Origin: Bacillota bacterium
GTDB lineage: Bacteria > Bacillota > Clostridia > Christensenellales > UBA3700
Direction: 5' to 3'
DNA: 64,000 bases
Assembly (NCBI GenBank): GCA_023396095.1
Contig: JAEWXG010000012.1
Span: 254,702-318,701 of the forward strand
Both the position numbers and the translations under genes were made by a program. The notes under the pieces were generated by a model. It was not told the origin of the DNA. It did no database searches and saw nothing but the letters and a program-made list of their open reading frames with translations. Below are positions 54,342 to 63,853 of this stretch, piece by piece (the first letter of the stretch is position 1; each line of letters starts with the position of its first letter).

Positions 54342-56918
54342 TCAGTGTATTCCTTGATTAACATTACAAGCACCATAACTTTCATGTTCTACTTTCTTCT
54401 GAACAATGCTTATTAAATCTTGGTCCAAATATTTGTTACTTGGTAAAGAAGAATCGATTTTGCTTAGTGGATCATTCGCTTTTAATAATAATGCATCGCT
54501 TAAAGAAATAAAAACTTCTTGATCCTCTCCACCAATGTTAAATGCTAACTTAATATTTTTATCGGTATATGCCGTATTTATTTCGTCTATAAAATTATTA
54601 TAGTCAAGCGTATCTGAAGTCCCAAGTTTTGCGTTTATTTTTCCAAATGCATCTTGTTCTTCTTGTGAAAAGTCATTAATTAAAATTATTTTATTATTTG
54701 GATCTCTAAAATCTGAAATAACCGTAATATATATTTTTTCCGGCACCTCTGCCGTTTTAGTATTACTTATATACGCTGTAACTGAACTTTGAATTTTTAA
54801 TACTAAAATATCCTTATTAAGAAACTTGAGCTCTAATCCTTGCGAAGGATATAAATTCTGGAGTTCAATGAATTTTGGATCATTTTTTGGAATTAATTGA
54901 CTCATAACCAGTGTATTATTAGAAACAAACTCTTCATAATTATTAAGCTTATTATTAATAAGTCTCCCTAAATTATAATCTGTTATTTCATCTTGAAATA
55001 AACCTGCATCATTTTTATAATCTATAGCAGCATACTCACTTTCAAAAGAATTAGGATTATATATTTTAACCAATGTTGTTCTCAACACTTCCTTTGTAAT
55101 ATCGCTTAAATTTAACACATCTAAAACCGTTGAATATATATTGGGAAAACATATCTTGCCATTTTCTAGGCTTAGCGTTGCATTATTAGATAATCCAGCG
55201 CTATTAATACCATCTTTAAAAGACGTATCTATGTATTTGCAAACATCATTATATGATAATGAAATAGTTGCATTTTTCTTTATTTTTTTAACCAAATCAA
55301 CTATTTTATCGATTCTTTCCTGAGCCAATTCATCATCTTTATTATATTTAAATGTCGTTGAAACCTCGTACTCTCCTAGAGCATTTTTTGTTGTCTTTGA
55401 TAATCCAAGACTATCAACTAAAACAACTTCTATTTTCAACATAGAATCTTCATAAAACACCCCATTAATAAATTTCTTTAAAAATTTATTTTGTGCCGTT
55501 TCTTCAACCATATTAAGTTTATTTAAAATAATGCTACCAAAATCTATTTTACTATATAGTACAAAATATTCTTTATTCCCTTCTTTTTTGGCCTCAAGTG
55601 ACTCTATATTCAATTCTATATTTTGAGCATGTTTTTTCGTATAATCGCTAATAACCTTCGCAAAAACCTTATCAGCAATTTCAAACTTATCATCAGTGTT
55701 TGGATAATTATTAAGAACCTTGTTTAAATTTATCTTACTTGTATTATCCTTGATTGAACTAAAAAGCTTATTAGAATCTATATTTTCTTTTGGAATTCCT
55801 ATTTTCCCCACTAACTCATTTTGAATAAAATTGTCCAAATCTACTTGAGTATATTCGTTTGTAGGAACTAATTCATTTTTTATAGAAATACTTCTAATCG
55901 CATCTTTAAGATCGTTTTCCAAATCTTGATAAGTTTTTCCTTCTTCTAAAGGCATACCAATTGATTTAAATAATGTTTGCACAGTATAAATATTAAATGT
56001 CAATTTATTATCATTGTCTTGAAATTGAGCAATAACATTTTTCTTCAAATGATCAAATGCCTGGTATAAAGCATCTCCTATTTGCAGTCTTATATTCGTT
56101 CCTGTTTTTTTAGCAATGGTATCTAACATTTTATTCAAATTTTCTTGTTTGGCTTTATCTCCATATATTTTGTTAAATGATATTTCTGCCTCACTACTTT
56201 CTTCAGGCGAAAATATTAAAGAAAAATAATTATTTCTAGGAATTTTTTTCAAAGCAAAATTTTTTAGAAAATTAGGAAGATTTTTTAAATTTTCTTTTTC
56301 AAAATTTTTATTTAATACACTCCTTAAATTTAAAGAACAAGCTAACTGAATTTTCACCTTTCCATTTTGACTAAAAATTTTTCCCTTTAAAAATTCAACA
56401 TCTTCTTTAATGTCTACCCCCATTTTAGATAATTGCTCAATATTGGTATTGTTTAAAATTTTGATAATAAGAACTGGAAGATTAATATCATCTAAAGAAA
56501 ATACTATCGGCTGAACTGAATTTTTGATTTTGTCAAAATCAAAATTCATTTTTCCTATTAACTCTTCCTTTGTTAATCCTTCGTTTTCATTTGAAGAATT
56601 TATCAATAATTTTAAAATTTCATCAGAATTTGTTGTATCAGCGTTTAACATCATTGCTTCAATAAACTTATTGTTAAACTCTTCTTCTTGTTCTTCTGTT
56701 ATTTTGTTTTCAAACAGTTGAGCATCTGGTTCACTTTTTATACCTTTGTATAGTCCTAATGCTTGCGTAAAGGAAACCCCAGTATATGGCATTGCTTTTT
56801 TGTCATAAACAACTTTTAAAGAAATAAACATAATACCCACTAGTATAATTGCTATAACAAATAAAATTATTAATGCCTTTAAAAATCTACCTAATATTTT
56901 ATTTTTTCCCTCTTTCAT
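54342..56918 (-). CDS. Large anchored extracellular protein of unknown function, possible internal repeats
   Basis: 858 residues. A single N-terminal helix (ALIILFVIAIILVGIMFISL, about 15-34) leaves the rest outside the membrane. I recognise no family. Segments of related pattern appear at about 65-350, 360-630 and 637-858: for instance DAQLFENKIT at 65-74 and DAGLFQDEIT at 637-646, and each unit carries a beta-hairpin-like run then an IDKIVDLVKK or LNKMLDTIAKK helix followed by IxLS. The match is loose. Asn/Lys-rich, low Cys, fits a secreted low-GC protein. Its start overlaps the SGNH hydrolase stop by four bases. Confidence 0.6.
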   Translation of the reverse strand: MKEGKNKILGRFLKALIILFVIAIILVGIMFISLKVVYDKKAMPYTGVSFTQALGLYKGIKSEPDAQLFENKITEEQEEEFNNKFIEAMMLNADTTNSDEILKLLINSSNENEGLTKEELIGKMNFDFDKIKNSVQPIVFSLDDINLPVLIIKILNNTNIEQLSKMGVDIKEDVEFLKGKIFSQNGKVKIQLACSLNLRSVLNKNFEKENLKNLPNFLKNFALKKIPRNNYFSLIFSPEESSEAEISFNKIYGDKAKQENLNKMLDTIAKKTGTNIRLQIGDALYQAFDHLKKNVIAQFQDNDNKLTFNIYTVQTLFKSIGMPLEEGKTYQDLENDLKDAIRSISIKNELVPTNEYTQVDLDNFIQNELVGKIGIPKENIDSNKLFSSIKDNTSKINLNKVLNNYPNTDDKFEIADKVFAKVISDYTKKHAQNIELNIESLEAKKEGNKEYFVLYSKIDFGSIILNKLNMVEETAQNKFLKKFINGVFYEDSMLKIEVVLVDSLGLSKTTKNALGEYEVSTTFKYNKDDELAQERIDKIVDLVKKIKKNATISLSYNDVCKYIDTSFKDGINSAGLSNNATLSLENGKICFPNIYSTVLDVLNLSDITKEVLRTTLVKIYNPNSFESEYAAIDYKNDAGLFQDEITDYNLGRLINNKLNNYEEFVSNNTLVMSQLIPKNDPKFIELQNLYPSQGLELKFLNKDILVLKIQSSVTAYISNTKTAEVPEKIYITVISDFRDPNNKIILINDFSQEEQDAFGKINAKLGTSDTLDYNNFIDEINTAYTDKNIKLAFNIGGEDQEVFISLSDALLLKANDPLSKIDSSLPSNKYLDQDLISIVQKKVEHESYGACNVNQGIH

Positions 56919-57625
56919 TTCGTCTTCCTCTTATTCAATCTAACTATCAACTTTTCTAGTATCATTTTATATGCCTTAACATTAACATGTAATCCGTCTA
57001 CTGATAATTCTTCTCGAAGATTACCTTTTGAATCAACAATTAGACTATTAATATCTATATATTCTATTCCTGTCCCTTCTAATTTTTGTCTTACTGATTC
57101 ATTTATTTCGTTAATTCTCTCATTTGTTCTATTTTTTACAAAAAATTTGCTTACTTTTTTAGCTTCCTTATTTATCGGATATAATGATTCCACATAAACT
57201 TTAGCTTTTGTTTTGTTTTGTGCTTCTTTTGCAATTTTTACAATTCGCCCAGCAATTACTTCATTATCTTTTTCTACAGGAATGTCATTTGTCCCCACTA
57301 AAATGACTATACTATCAACTTGCTTATTAGTTAACAACGAATCAATGTTATTAAGTAATTCATCACTTCTCAACCCCGCAATACCTCTATTGATAAAATT
57401 GTCAGTTCCATCATATCGGCTAAAGTTGCAATATTCTACTAATGAATCACCTATAAATAAAACACCATTCTTATCGCTCATTGCCTTCCCGTAATATTGC
57501 GCTTTTAAATTTCTTCCACCTGTCGATAGGTAAAAAAATAAACCTACAAAGAATGGGATAAATATAAGCACGATTGTTGTTATTAATATCTTTTCACCTT
57601 TTGTTAAAACTGTTTTATTATTCAT
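56915..57625 (-). CDS. Membrane-anchored SGNH/GDSL hydrolase
   Basis: 236 residues. An N-terminal membrane helix (LITTIVLIFIPFFVGLFFYL, about 14-33) precedes the SGNH domain: GDS at 59-61 (nucleophile Ser61), Gly81 in the NRGIAG block, GTND at 111-114 and the Asp/His pair in DGLHVN (210, 213). Such enzymes de-acylate lipids, polysaccharides or peptidoglycan. It is the first gene of the envelope operon; no clear promoter lies in the 36 bases to the terminator, so read-through from gpmI is possible. Confidence 0.85.
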   Translation of the reverse strand: MNNKTVLTKGEKILITTIVLIFIPFFVGLFFYLSTGGRNLKAQYYGKAMSDKNGVLFIGDSLVEYCNFSRYDGTDNFINRGIAGLRSDELLNNIDSLLTNKQVDSIVILVGTNDIPVEKDNEVIAGRIVKIAKEAQNKTKAKVYVESLYPINKEAKKVSKFFVKNRTNERINEINESVRQKLEGTGIEYIDINSLIVDSKGNLREELSVDGLHVNVKAYKMILEKLIVRLNKRKTK

Positions 57626-57660
57626 TTACCTATTTTATATTTCTTCTACTCATAAACAAC

Positions 57661-57684
57661 AAAAACGAGTAACCACTCGTTTTT
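57661..57684. terminator. Intrinsic terminator between gpmI and the envelope operon
   Basis: Perfect 10-bp inverted repeat AAAAACGAGT / ACTCGTTTTT with a 4-base loop, ending in T5. It lies 9 bases past the gpmI stop. Confidence 0.85.
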
Positions 57685-57692
57685 GAAAATCA

Positions 57693-59246
57693 TTAAATTC
57701 TATCTAGCAATATTTTACCTGTCATTTCCTTAGGAACATCTAATCCCATTAAATACAACATAGTCGGCGCAATATCAGAAAGTTTCCCTACTGAATTAAA
57801 CCTATAATCAATATCACTGCCGGCTAAAATTAAAGGAACTGGGTTTGTTGTATGAGCTGTGAACGGCTCCTTTGTTTCTAAATCAAACATAACATCACAA
57901 TTCCCATGGTCTGCTGTTATTAACACATTCCCATTTATTTCTTTTATAGCAGCAACCAATTTTTTCACACAACTATCCGTGATAGAAACTGCTGTTTGCG
58001 CTGCTTTAAAAACTCCAGTATGTCCAACCATATCACAATTGGCAAAATTTAAAATCATACATCCATATTTGCCAGTTTTGATTTCTTCTATGGCCCTATC
58101 GCAAACTTCTTGCGCCTTCATCTCTGGCTCCAAATCAAATGTTGCAACTTTAGAAGAAGGTATTAAAACTCTTTCCTCCCCGGCATTAGGTTTCTCCACG
58201 CCGCCATTAAAGAAAAATGTTACATGCGCATATTTTTGTGTTTCTGCTATCCTCAATTGATTAATACCAAGACTTGACAAATATTCTCCTAATGTATTTA
58301 TATATGTTTCTGGAGAATATGCTACTTTTAACATTGAGTTGTAATTAACATCATATTGTGTAAAAGATACAAAAGTTAATCCTAAAAATCCTTTCTTTCT
58401 CTCAAACGAATTAAACTTTTCATCAATAAACGCTTTTGTTATTTGTCTGGCTCTATCCGGTCTAAAATTAAAGAAAATAAATGAATCCCCTTTCTCTATT
58501 ATTCCTATAGGTCTATCATTCTTGTCCGAAATAACTGTCGGCAAAACAAATTCATCTGTTATATTTTTGTTATATGAATTCTGAATTGCTTCAATAGGAT
58601 CGTGCTCAATAACTCCGACCCCATCAACCATAGCTTGATAACCTTTTTCAACTCTGTCCCAGATATTATCACGATCCATAGTATAATATCTACCAGCAAT
58701 AGTTGCGATTTTTCCAACTCCAACTTTTTTAATATATTGCTCTAACTTTTCAATATATCCTTTCCCGCTAGTCGGAGGAACATCTCTTCCATCTAATAAA
58801 CAATGAATATAAACTTTTTCAAGCCCTTCCTTTTTTACAAGATCTAAAAGTGCATATAAATGTTGAATATCAGAATGAACTCCTCCATCTGATAATAGCC
58901 CCATTAAATGTAGCGCCTTATTGTTTGCTTTTGCATTTTTAACAGCTTCTAATAACGCTTTATTCTCAAAAAAATCACCATCTTGAATTGATTTAGTTAT
59001 TCTCGTTAATTCTTGATAAATTATACGGCCTGCACCAATATTTAAATGTCCCACTTCACTGTTACCCATTTGCCCTTCTGGAAGTCCAACCGCTAAACCG
59101 GAAGCCTCTAAAGAAGTGTTAGGGTTTGTCTTTAGCAATGAATAGTAATATGGGGCTGTCTGGTGAGATATGGCATTGTTCTCAGCTTCAGGAGCAATCC
59201 CGAATCCGTCCATTATTATCAACCCTACAAATTTATGTTTTTTCAT
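57693..59246 (-). CDS. gpmI: 2,3-bisphosphoglycerate-independent phosphoglycerate mutase
   Basis: Mn-dependent interconversion of 3- and 2-phosphoglycerate. 517 residues, alkaline phosphatase fold with the phosphoserine in MGNSEVGHLNIGAGR (near 61-75), DGRDVPP, and the metal ligands DHGN and MVGHTG region. Last gene of pgk-tpiA-gpmI, one base after tpiA. Confidence 0.97.
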   Translation of the reverse strand: MKKHKFVGLIIMDGFGIAPEAENNAISHQTAPYYYSLLKTNPNTSLEASGLAVGLPEGQMGNSEVGHLNIGAGRIIYQELTRITKSIQDGDFFENKALLEAVKNAKANNKALHLMGLLSDGGVHSDIQHLYALLDLVKKEGLEKVYIHCLLDGRDVPPTSGKGYIEKLEQYIKKVGVGKIATIAGRYYTMDRDNIWDRVEKGYQAMVDGVGVIEHDPIEAIQNSYNKNITDEFVLPTVISDKNDRPIGIIEKGDSFIFFNFRPDRARQITKAFIDEKFNSFERKKGFLGLTFVSFTQYDVNYNSMLKVAYSPETYINTLGEYLSSLGINQLRIAETQKYAHVTFFFNGGVEKPNAGEERVLIPSSKVATFDLEPEMKAQEVCDRAIEEIKTGKYGCMILNFANCDMVGHTGVFKAAQTAVSITDSCVKKLVAAIKEINGNVLITADHGNCDVMFDLETKEPFTAHTTNPVPLILAGSDIDYRFNSVGKLSDIAPTMLYLMGLDVPKEMTGKILLDRI

Positions 59247-59247
59247 A

Positions 59248-59997
59248 TTAATATTTAACCACTTGTGAAAAATCGACTGCCTTCAAGCTTGCCCCACCAA
59301 TTAAGCCGCCGTCTATTTCTGGCATTGCCATTAATTCAGCAGCATTTTTAGGATTCATACTTCCACCATATTGTATTCTTAAACTATTTTCAGCAATTTC
59401 TTTTCCATACAATTTGGAAACTGTATCTCTTACAATCTTAATTGTGTCATTTGCTTCTTGAGACGTTGCTGTTTTTCCTGTCCCTATAGCCCAAATTGGC
59501 TCATATGCTATCACGATTTTTTCAATATCTTCTTTAGCAATATTTACTAAAGCCTTAGTTGTCTGTCTAACAATAACTTCTTCAACCTTGTTAGACTCTC
59601 TCTCTTCCAAACTTTCTCCAACGCAAATTATTGGCTTCAAGCCTTTTGCTAGTGCTTGAATTGTTCTTTTATTTACTGTTTCATCAGTTTCACCAAAATA
59701 TTGTCTTCTTTCACTGTGCCCAATAATTACATATTCTACATTAAGTTCTTTTAACATATCTGCAGAAATTTCTCCGGTAAAAGCACCTTTATCTGCCCAA
59801 TGAACATTTTCAGCACCTAGCTTAATGTTTGTATTTTTAATTAATTCTCCTGCCGTTTGTATATTTGTATATGGCACACATACAACAACTTCCGCTTTAG
59901 CGTCACTAACTAAAGGGATTAAATCCGTTAACAATTGTCTTGTATCAGCAATTGTATTATTCATTTTCCAGTTTCCTGCTATAATTGGTTTTCTCAT
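59248..59997 (-). CDS. tpiA: Triosephosphate isomerase
   Basis: Interconverts glyceraldehyde-3-P and dihydroxyacetone-P. 249 residues: NWKMN at 9-13 (Lys11), GHSERR (His), AYEPIWAIGTG (Glu) and GGASL phosphate loop. Ordinary eight-barrel length. Located 14 bases after pgk. Confidence 0.97.
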   Translation of the reverse strand: MRKPIIAGNWKMNNTIADTRQLLTDLIPLVSDAKAEVVVCVPYTNIQTAGELIKNTNIKLGAENVHWADKGAFTGEISADMLKELNVEYVIIGHSERRQYFGETDETVNKRTIQALAKGLKPIICVGESLEERESNKVEEVIVRQTTKALVNIAKEDIEKIVIAYEPIWAIGTGKTATSQEANDTIKIVRDTVSKLYGKEIAENSLRIQYGGSMNPKNAAELMAMPEIDGGLIGGASLKAVDFSQVVKY

Positions 59998-60011
59998 TTT
60001 TTCTTCTCCTT

Positions 60012-61202
60012 TTACTTACTATTTAAACAATCTACCCCTGGCAAAACTTTACCTTCAAGTAATTCTAAGCTTGCTCCACCGCCAGTTGAAACATGTGAAA
60101 CTTTGTCAGCAAAACCCAATTGAGTAATTGCCGCAACGCTATCTCCTCCTCCAACAATTGTTGTTGCCCCTTTTGCCAAAGTTAAACTCTCTGCTATATA
60201 TTCTGTCCCAACTGCAAAGTTTGGCATTTCAAAAACTCCCATTGGTCCATTCCATACAATAGTTTTTGCATCAACAATAATTTTTCTAAACAACTCTCTT
60301 GATTTTGGGCCAATATCTAACCCCATCCAACCATCAGGAATTCCACCTTCAAAAACTTGTATATTTGCATCATTAGAAAACTCATCAGCCGCAACTTGAT
60401 CAATAGGTAATATTAGTTTAACTTTCCTTTCTTCGGCCTTTTTTAACAAGCTTTTTGCCAAATCAATTTTATCTTCTTCGCACAAAGATTTTCCGATATT
60501 TTTCCCTTGAGCTTTCATAAATGTATATGCCATTCCACCACCGATAATAACAGCATCACATTTATTTAACAAATTTTCAATAACTCCTATTTTATCTGAA
60601 ACTTTTGCTCCTCCTAAAATTGCAACCAGTGGTCTTACCGGTGCATCAATAGCGTTACCGAGCATTTGTATTTCTTTCTCTAATAAAAATCCGCTCACTG
60701 CGTCTTTAATAAAACCATATTGAACTACTCCAGCAGTTGAGGCATGTGCTCTATGCGCAGTTCCAAAAGCATCATTTACATATATTTCTCCAAATTGAGC
60801 TAAGGCCTTACAGAAATCTTTATCATTTCCTTCTTCTTCGTTATGAAATCTCAAATTCTCTAATAGAACAACTTCACCATTTTTACAATTTTCAACAGCC
60901 TTTTTTGCACTATCCCCTATAACATCTTCTGCAAATACAACTTTTGTATCCAACAATTGTTGCAACCTTTCAGCTACAGGTCTTAAAGTATATTTCATAT
61001 TAAATTCACCCTTTGGTCTTCCCAAGTGTGAACACAAAATAACTTTTGCATTTTTACTGATTAAATACTTGATAGTTGGTAGCGCGCCTAATATTCTTGT
61101 TTCATCTGTTATAACCCCATCCTTTAAAGGAACATTAAAATCAACTCTAACTAAACATTTCTTCCCGCTAACATTAATATCAGCAATAGTTTTCTTTTCC
61201 AT
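60012..61202 (-). CDS. pgk: Phosphoglycerate kinase
   Basis: Makes ATP from 1,3-bisphosphoglycerate. 396 residues: [11 protein letters not shown] near 18-28, SHLGRPKG, the hinge, [16 protein letters not shown] and GGGDSVAAI. The ATG at 61202 follows GAGGTG. No gap gene is adjacent; it may lie elsewhere. Confidence 0.97.
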   Translation of the reverse strand: MEKKTIADINVSGKKCLVRVDFNVPLKDGVITDETRILGALPTIKYLISKNAKVILCSHLGRPKGEFNMKYTLRPVAERLQQLLDTKVVFAEDVIGDSAKKAVENCKNGEVVLLENLRFHNEEEGNDKDFCKALAQFGEIYVNDAFGTAHRAHASTAGVVQYGFIKDAVSGFLLEKEIQMLGNAIDAPVRPLVAILGGAKVSDKIGVIENLLNKCDAVIIGGGMAYTFMKAQGKNIGKSLCEEDKIDLAKSLLKKAEERKVKLILPIDQVAADEFSNDANIQVFEGGIPDGWMGLDIGPKSRELFRKIIVDAKTIVWNGPMGVFEMPNFAVGTEYIAESLTLAKGATTIVGGGDSVAAITQLGFADKVSHVSTGGGASLELLEGKVLPGVDCLNSK

Positions 61203-61230
61203 TTTTCACCTCGCTCATTTATATATATAA

Positions 61231-61258
61231 ATTATACGTTTTTATTTATTTTAATCAA
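61231..61258 (-). promoter_or_regulatory. Promoter of pgk-tpiA-gpmI
   Basis: Minus-strand TTGATT at 61258-61253, 16-base spacer and TATAAT at 61236-61231, about 29 bases before the pgk ATG. It overlaps the end of trmL (stop at 61255). Confidence 0.7.
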
Positions 61259-61740
61259 TTAAAGCGCGTCAATTTCCCAAAGTTTTCAAGCCCGGAAAAA
61301 TTTTTTTGTCTCTCATATTCATACGCTATTATCGCAACTGAATTAGACAAATTTAAAGACCTAATTTCTTCACCCATTGGAATTCTTATGCACTGTTCAT
61401 AATTTGCATATAAAAGATCTTCAGGCAAACCCTTTGTCTCCTTACCGAAAACAATATAACAATCATCCGGATAGTCAACTTCGGAATATATTTTCTTCGA
61501 TTTAGTGCTTGCAAAAAATTTTACTCCTTCATTTTTAGCAACAAAATCTTCCCAATCTTTATATATTTTTATCTCAACAAATCCCCAGTAATCCAGCCCA
61601 GCTCTTTTTAAATATTTATCACTAATCGAAAAACCTAACGGTTCAATTAAATGAAGTATTGCCCCTATTGCCGCGCAAGTTCTAGCTATATTCCCTGTAT
61701 TTTGTGGAATTTCCGGCTCGTGTAATACAATGTTTAACAT
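61255..61740 (-). CDS. trmL: tRNA (cytidine(34)-2'-O)-methyltransferase TrmL
   Basis: SPOUT methyltransferase that modifies the wobble base of tRNA-Leu. 161 residues: HEPEIPQNTGNIARTCAAIGAILHLIEPLGF, the knot residues GKETKGLPEDLL and NLSNSVAIIAYE. ATG at 61740 shares a base with the DUF4250 stop (TAATG). Confidence 0.93.
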   Translation of the reverse strand: MLNIVLHEPEIPQNTGNIARTCAAIGAILHLIEPLGFSISDKYLKRAGLDYWGFVEIKIYKDWEDFVAKNEGVKFFASTKSKKIYSEVDYPDDCYIVFGKETKGLPEDLLYANYEQCIRIPMGEEIRSLNLSNSVAIIAYEYERQKNFSGLENFGKLTRFN

Positions 61741-61910
61741 TATTTAAATCTCCTTTCGTTTTCATCGTAAAAGAAGCCAGCTTCATTAAGAATTTCATTT
61801 ACCTCTATGGCTGATATCTGTTCCTCTTTGCAAATTTCCTCTAACGAAAATCCAGTATTTCTCATTTTTGTGTTTAAAAATGAAAACAAAATATACGGAT
61901 CTTTAATCAT
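61740..61910 (-). CDS. DUF4250 small protein
   Basis: A 56-residue protein read by hand: it starts MIKDPYILFSFLNTKMRN, and ends FFYDENERRFK, the pattern of DUF4250 (a short helical protein with KDPYxLLSxVNTKLR). Function not known. The ATG at 61910 has AAAGGAGATG and overlaps the alpha/beta hydrolase stop by 8 bases; its stop overlaps trmL, so the three genes form one unit. Confidence 0.85.
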   Translation of the reverse strand: MIKDPYILFSFLNTKMRNTGFSLEEICKEEQISAIEVNEILNEAGFFYDENERRFK

Positions 61911-62829
61911 TTAACATCTCCTTTCGAAACGATTCTCTTTTTTCTGTTGAAAAATCCTCTTCTATTTGTTTTAAAACAAGCCGAGATTCTTTTACCCCAA
62001 ACATCACGAAATCGTGAATCATTTTATTAAAGGTATATAAATGCACATATGCCTCATCCTTTTTAACATTGTAGAAATTTATAGCTTGCTCATGTAAAAT
62101 GTCATAGCTTCCAGTATAAATATCTATCTCTATCTCCCGACTATAGACATATTTTGTGGGATTCAAAATAGGATCATTTGCATCTAATGAACCTTTAATC
62201 TTCTCGAATATCACTCCGCCGCTTTGGACAGACAGTATTGGGTCATTTTTATCAACTTCAGCATCAATCTGAACTTCAAGATTAATATCTAAACAAGGAG
62301 AAAGTAGTATTAATTTATGTGGCTTATTGCAATTTTCATTCTTCAATAATTCATACAAAAGCACACTATTATATCCGCCAGCAGAATCCCCCATAAGTAT
62401 AATTTTGTCATCTTTGTGATTTTTTTCAATCGCCAAATAATTTTTTAACAATTCTCGTCTTAAATCGTCCCCATTATACTTTGGAATTAACGGGTATTTT
62501 GATACATAGATTGTAGTTTTTATCAATGATGATAATTTTTTCAACATCTTCCAATGACCACAATTAATGGTTCCGGCCCAAGCTCCGCCATTAGAGAAAA
62601 TAATAATTTTCCCAGGAATACTATCTTTAGGTGTAAGTTTTACAATTGATTCACTCACCAACTCAACCACATGTTTTCTCGTTGTTTTCGGCGCACTTTT
62701 CCCTACAAAATTATTACCCAAGCTCATCAATTTAAAAAACTTGTCGGGATCTTTTTGTTGCATAACTTTTTTCACTCTAAATAATCTAAGAAAAACCTTA
62801 ATCATTTTACTGCTAACACTTTCTTTCAT
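61903..62829 (-). CDS. Alpha/beta hydrolase (esterase-like)
   Basis: 308 residues, hormone-sensitive-lipase-like. The oxyanion region is SNGGAW at 79-84 (Asn in place of the His of HGGG), nucleophile Ser149 in GDSAGG, Asp in TGSYDILHEQA and His in NKMIHDFVMFG. It may remove acetyl or other acyl groups; its place after a NeuD-like acetyltransferase is suggestive only. ATG at 62829 follows GAGG. No signal peptide. Confidence 0.82.
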   Translation of the reverse strand: MKESVSSKMIKVFLRLFRVKKVMQQKDPDKFFKLMSLGNNFVGKSAPKTTRKHVVELVSESIVKLTPKDSIPGKIIIFSNGGAWAGTINCGHWKMLKKLSSLIKTTIYVSKYPLIPKYNGDDLRRELLKNYLAIEKNHKDDKIILMGDSAGGYNSVLLYELLKNENCNKPHKLILLSPCLDINLEVQIDAEVDKNDPILSVQSGGVIFEKIKGSLDANDPILNPTKYVYSREIEIDIYTGSYDILHEQAINFYNVKKDEAYVHLYTFNKMIHDFVMFGVKESRLVLKQIEEDFSTEKRESFRKEMLND

Positions 62830-62904
62830 TTATACCTCTTTATTTCTCAACTAATCCAACTAAATTATTCAAAATAATCATAGACTTTAATTCACAATAC
62901 TTTC

Positions 62905-63554
62905 TTAGTTTTCCTCGTGCTTAATTGGCTTTGCAGGAACTCCTATTGCTGTACATTTTTCTGGAATATCTTTCACTATAACAGCCCCAGCACCAATAAT
63001 ACTATAATCATTTACAATCTTTTTTGAATAATTTGAGTTCCAGTACCTAATTCAACAGCGTGCCCTATTTTTGTATTTCCAGACACATTTACTGATGGAT
63101 AAAGGGTAACAAAGTCGCTTAAAATGGCATCATGCCCAATTGTGCAATCAATATTAATTATAACATATGAGCCTATCTCTATATTAACAGTTATGATGGA
63201 GTGAGGGCATATAATAGTACCTTCTCCAATTGAAACAAAATCCGACATTTCTACAGATGGGTCTATTATTGTTGCAAATTTTATATCAGAATTTATTTCT
63301 TTTACCTTGCCAACAACTTGCTCTCTCGTTTTAGAAGCTCCAATGGCACATACATAATAAGCATTAGGATAATTTTTCACAAAATCTATTTTTCCTATAA
63401 CCTTATGCTTATTAATTTCTTTCCCTTGGATAGACTCTTCATCATCCATAAAACCAAGCAACTTCCAAGTTGGAGAAATTTTGTTTATGCGCTCTACAAT
63501 CCAAGCCACCTCTCTTCCAAAACCCCCTGCTCCTAAAATAATCAAATCATTCAT
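62905..63554 (-). pseudogene. NeuD/PglD-like sugar O-/N-acetyltransferase with a frameshift
   Basis: A left-handed beta-helix acetyltransferase: nucleotide-sugar loop ILGAGGFGREVAWIVE at the N-terminus and hexapeptide repeats from about 100 (IDPSVEMSDFVSIGEGTIICPHS). The first frame stops at 63012 after 180 codons, in an unfinished repeat. From an A6 run (minus strand of 63020-63025) a -1 shift restores the expected end (KIVNDYSIGAGAVIVKDIP, then AIGVPAKPIK) to a TAA at 62905, giving about 216 residues, the normal length. So one A has been lost, or slippage occurs. ATG at 63554 has GAGGG. Product may be truncated and inactive. Confidence 0.8.
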
Positions 63555-63588
63555 CTGTTTATTCCCTCAACTTATATTCACTTCATTA

Positions 63589-63618
63589 ATTATAAAACTT
63601 TCGAATCTATTTTTTCAA
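63589..63618 (-). promoter_or_regulatory. Promoter before the acetyltransferase
   Basis: Minus-strand TTGAAA at 63618-63613, 18-base spacer, TATAAT at 63594-63589, about 35 bases before the ATG at 63554. The rest of the 63555-63853 gap holds the terminator at 63809 and no visible gene. Confidence 0.55.
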
Positions 63619-63808
63619 TTGTTTTAATTATATCAAATAGCCCTTTCTAAGCCACATAATGTAATATACTCGCTTGCAACACGGCAACAAAAACTAAAAT
63701 TAATTTTTCAAAATAATACATAGTACTGATACTTTTTATTAAAACATTTTTAACTATTGTTTCAAACCATGCTCCACTATATAATTTTAAATAAAACAAC
63801 ACCTTAGC

Positions 63809-63832
63809 AAAAAAGACAGCTAAAGAGCTGTC
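63809..63832 (-). terminator. Intrinsic terminator of the gene at the right edge
   Basis: Stem GACAGCT (63815-63821) with AGCTGTC (63826-63832), a 4-base loop, followed on the minus strand by T6 (63814-63809). It lies 21 bases after the stop of the partial gene. Confidence 0.88.
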
Positions 63833-63853
63833 TTCACATATTATGAAATATTT

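Noticed and set aside
63012..63030. Programmed -1 frameshift at AAAAAAG in the acetyltransferase
   Set aside because: The A6G run is not in the zero frame required for the X-XXY-YYZ slippery site, and no stimulatory structure was seen; simple base loss or transcript slippage is more likely.
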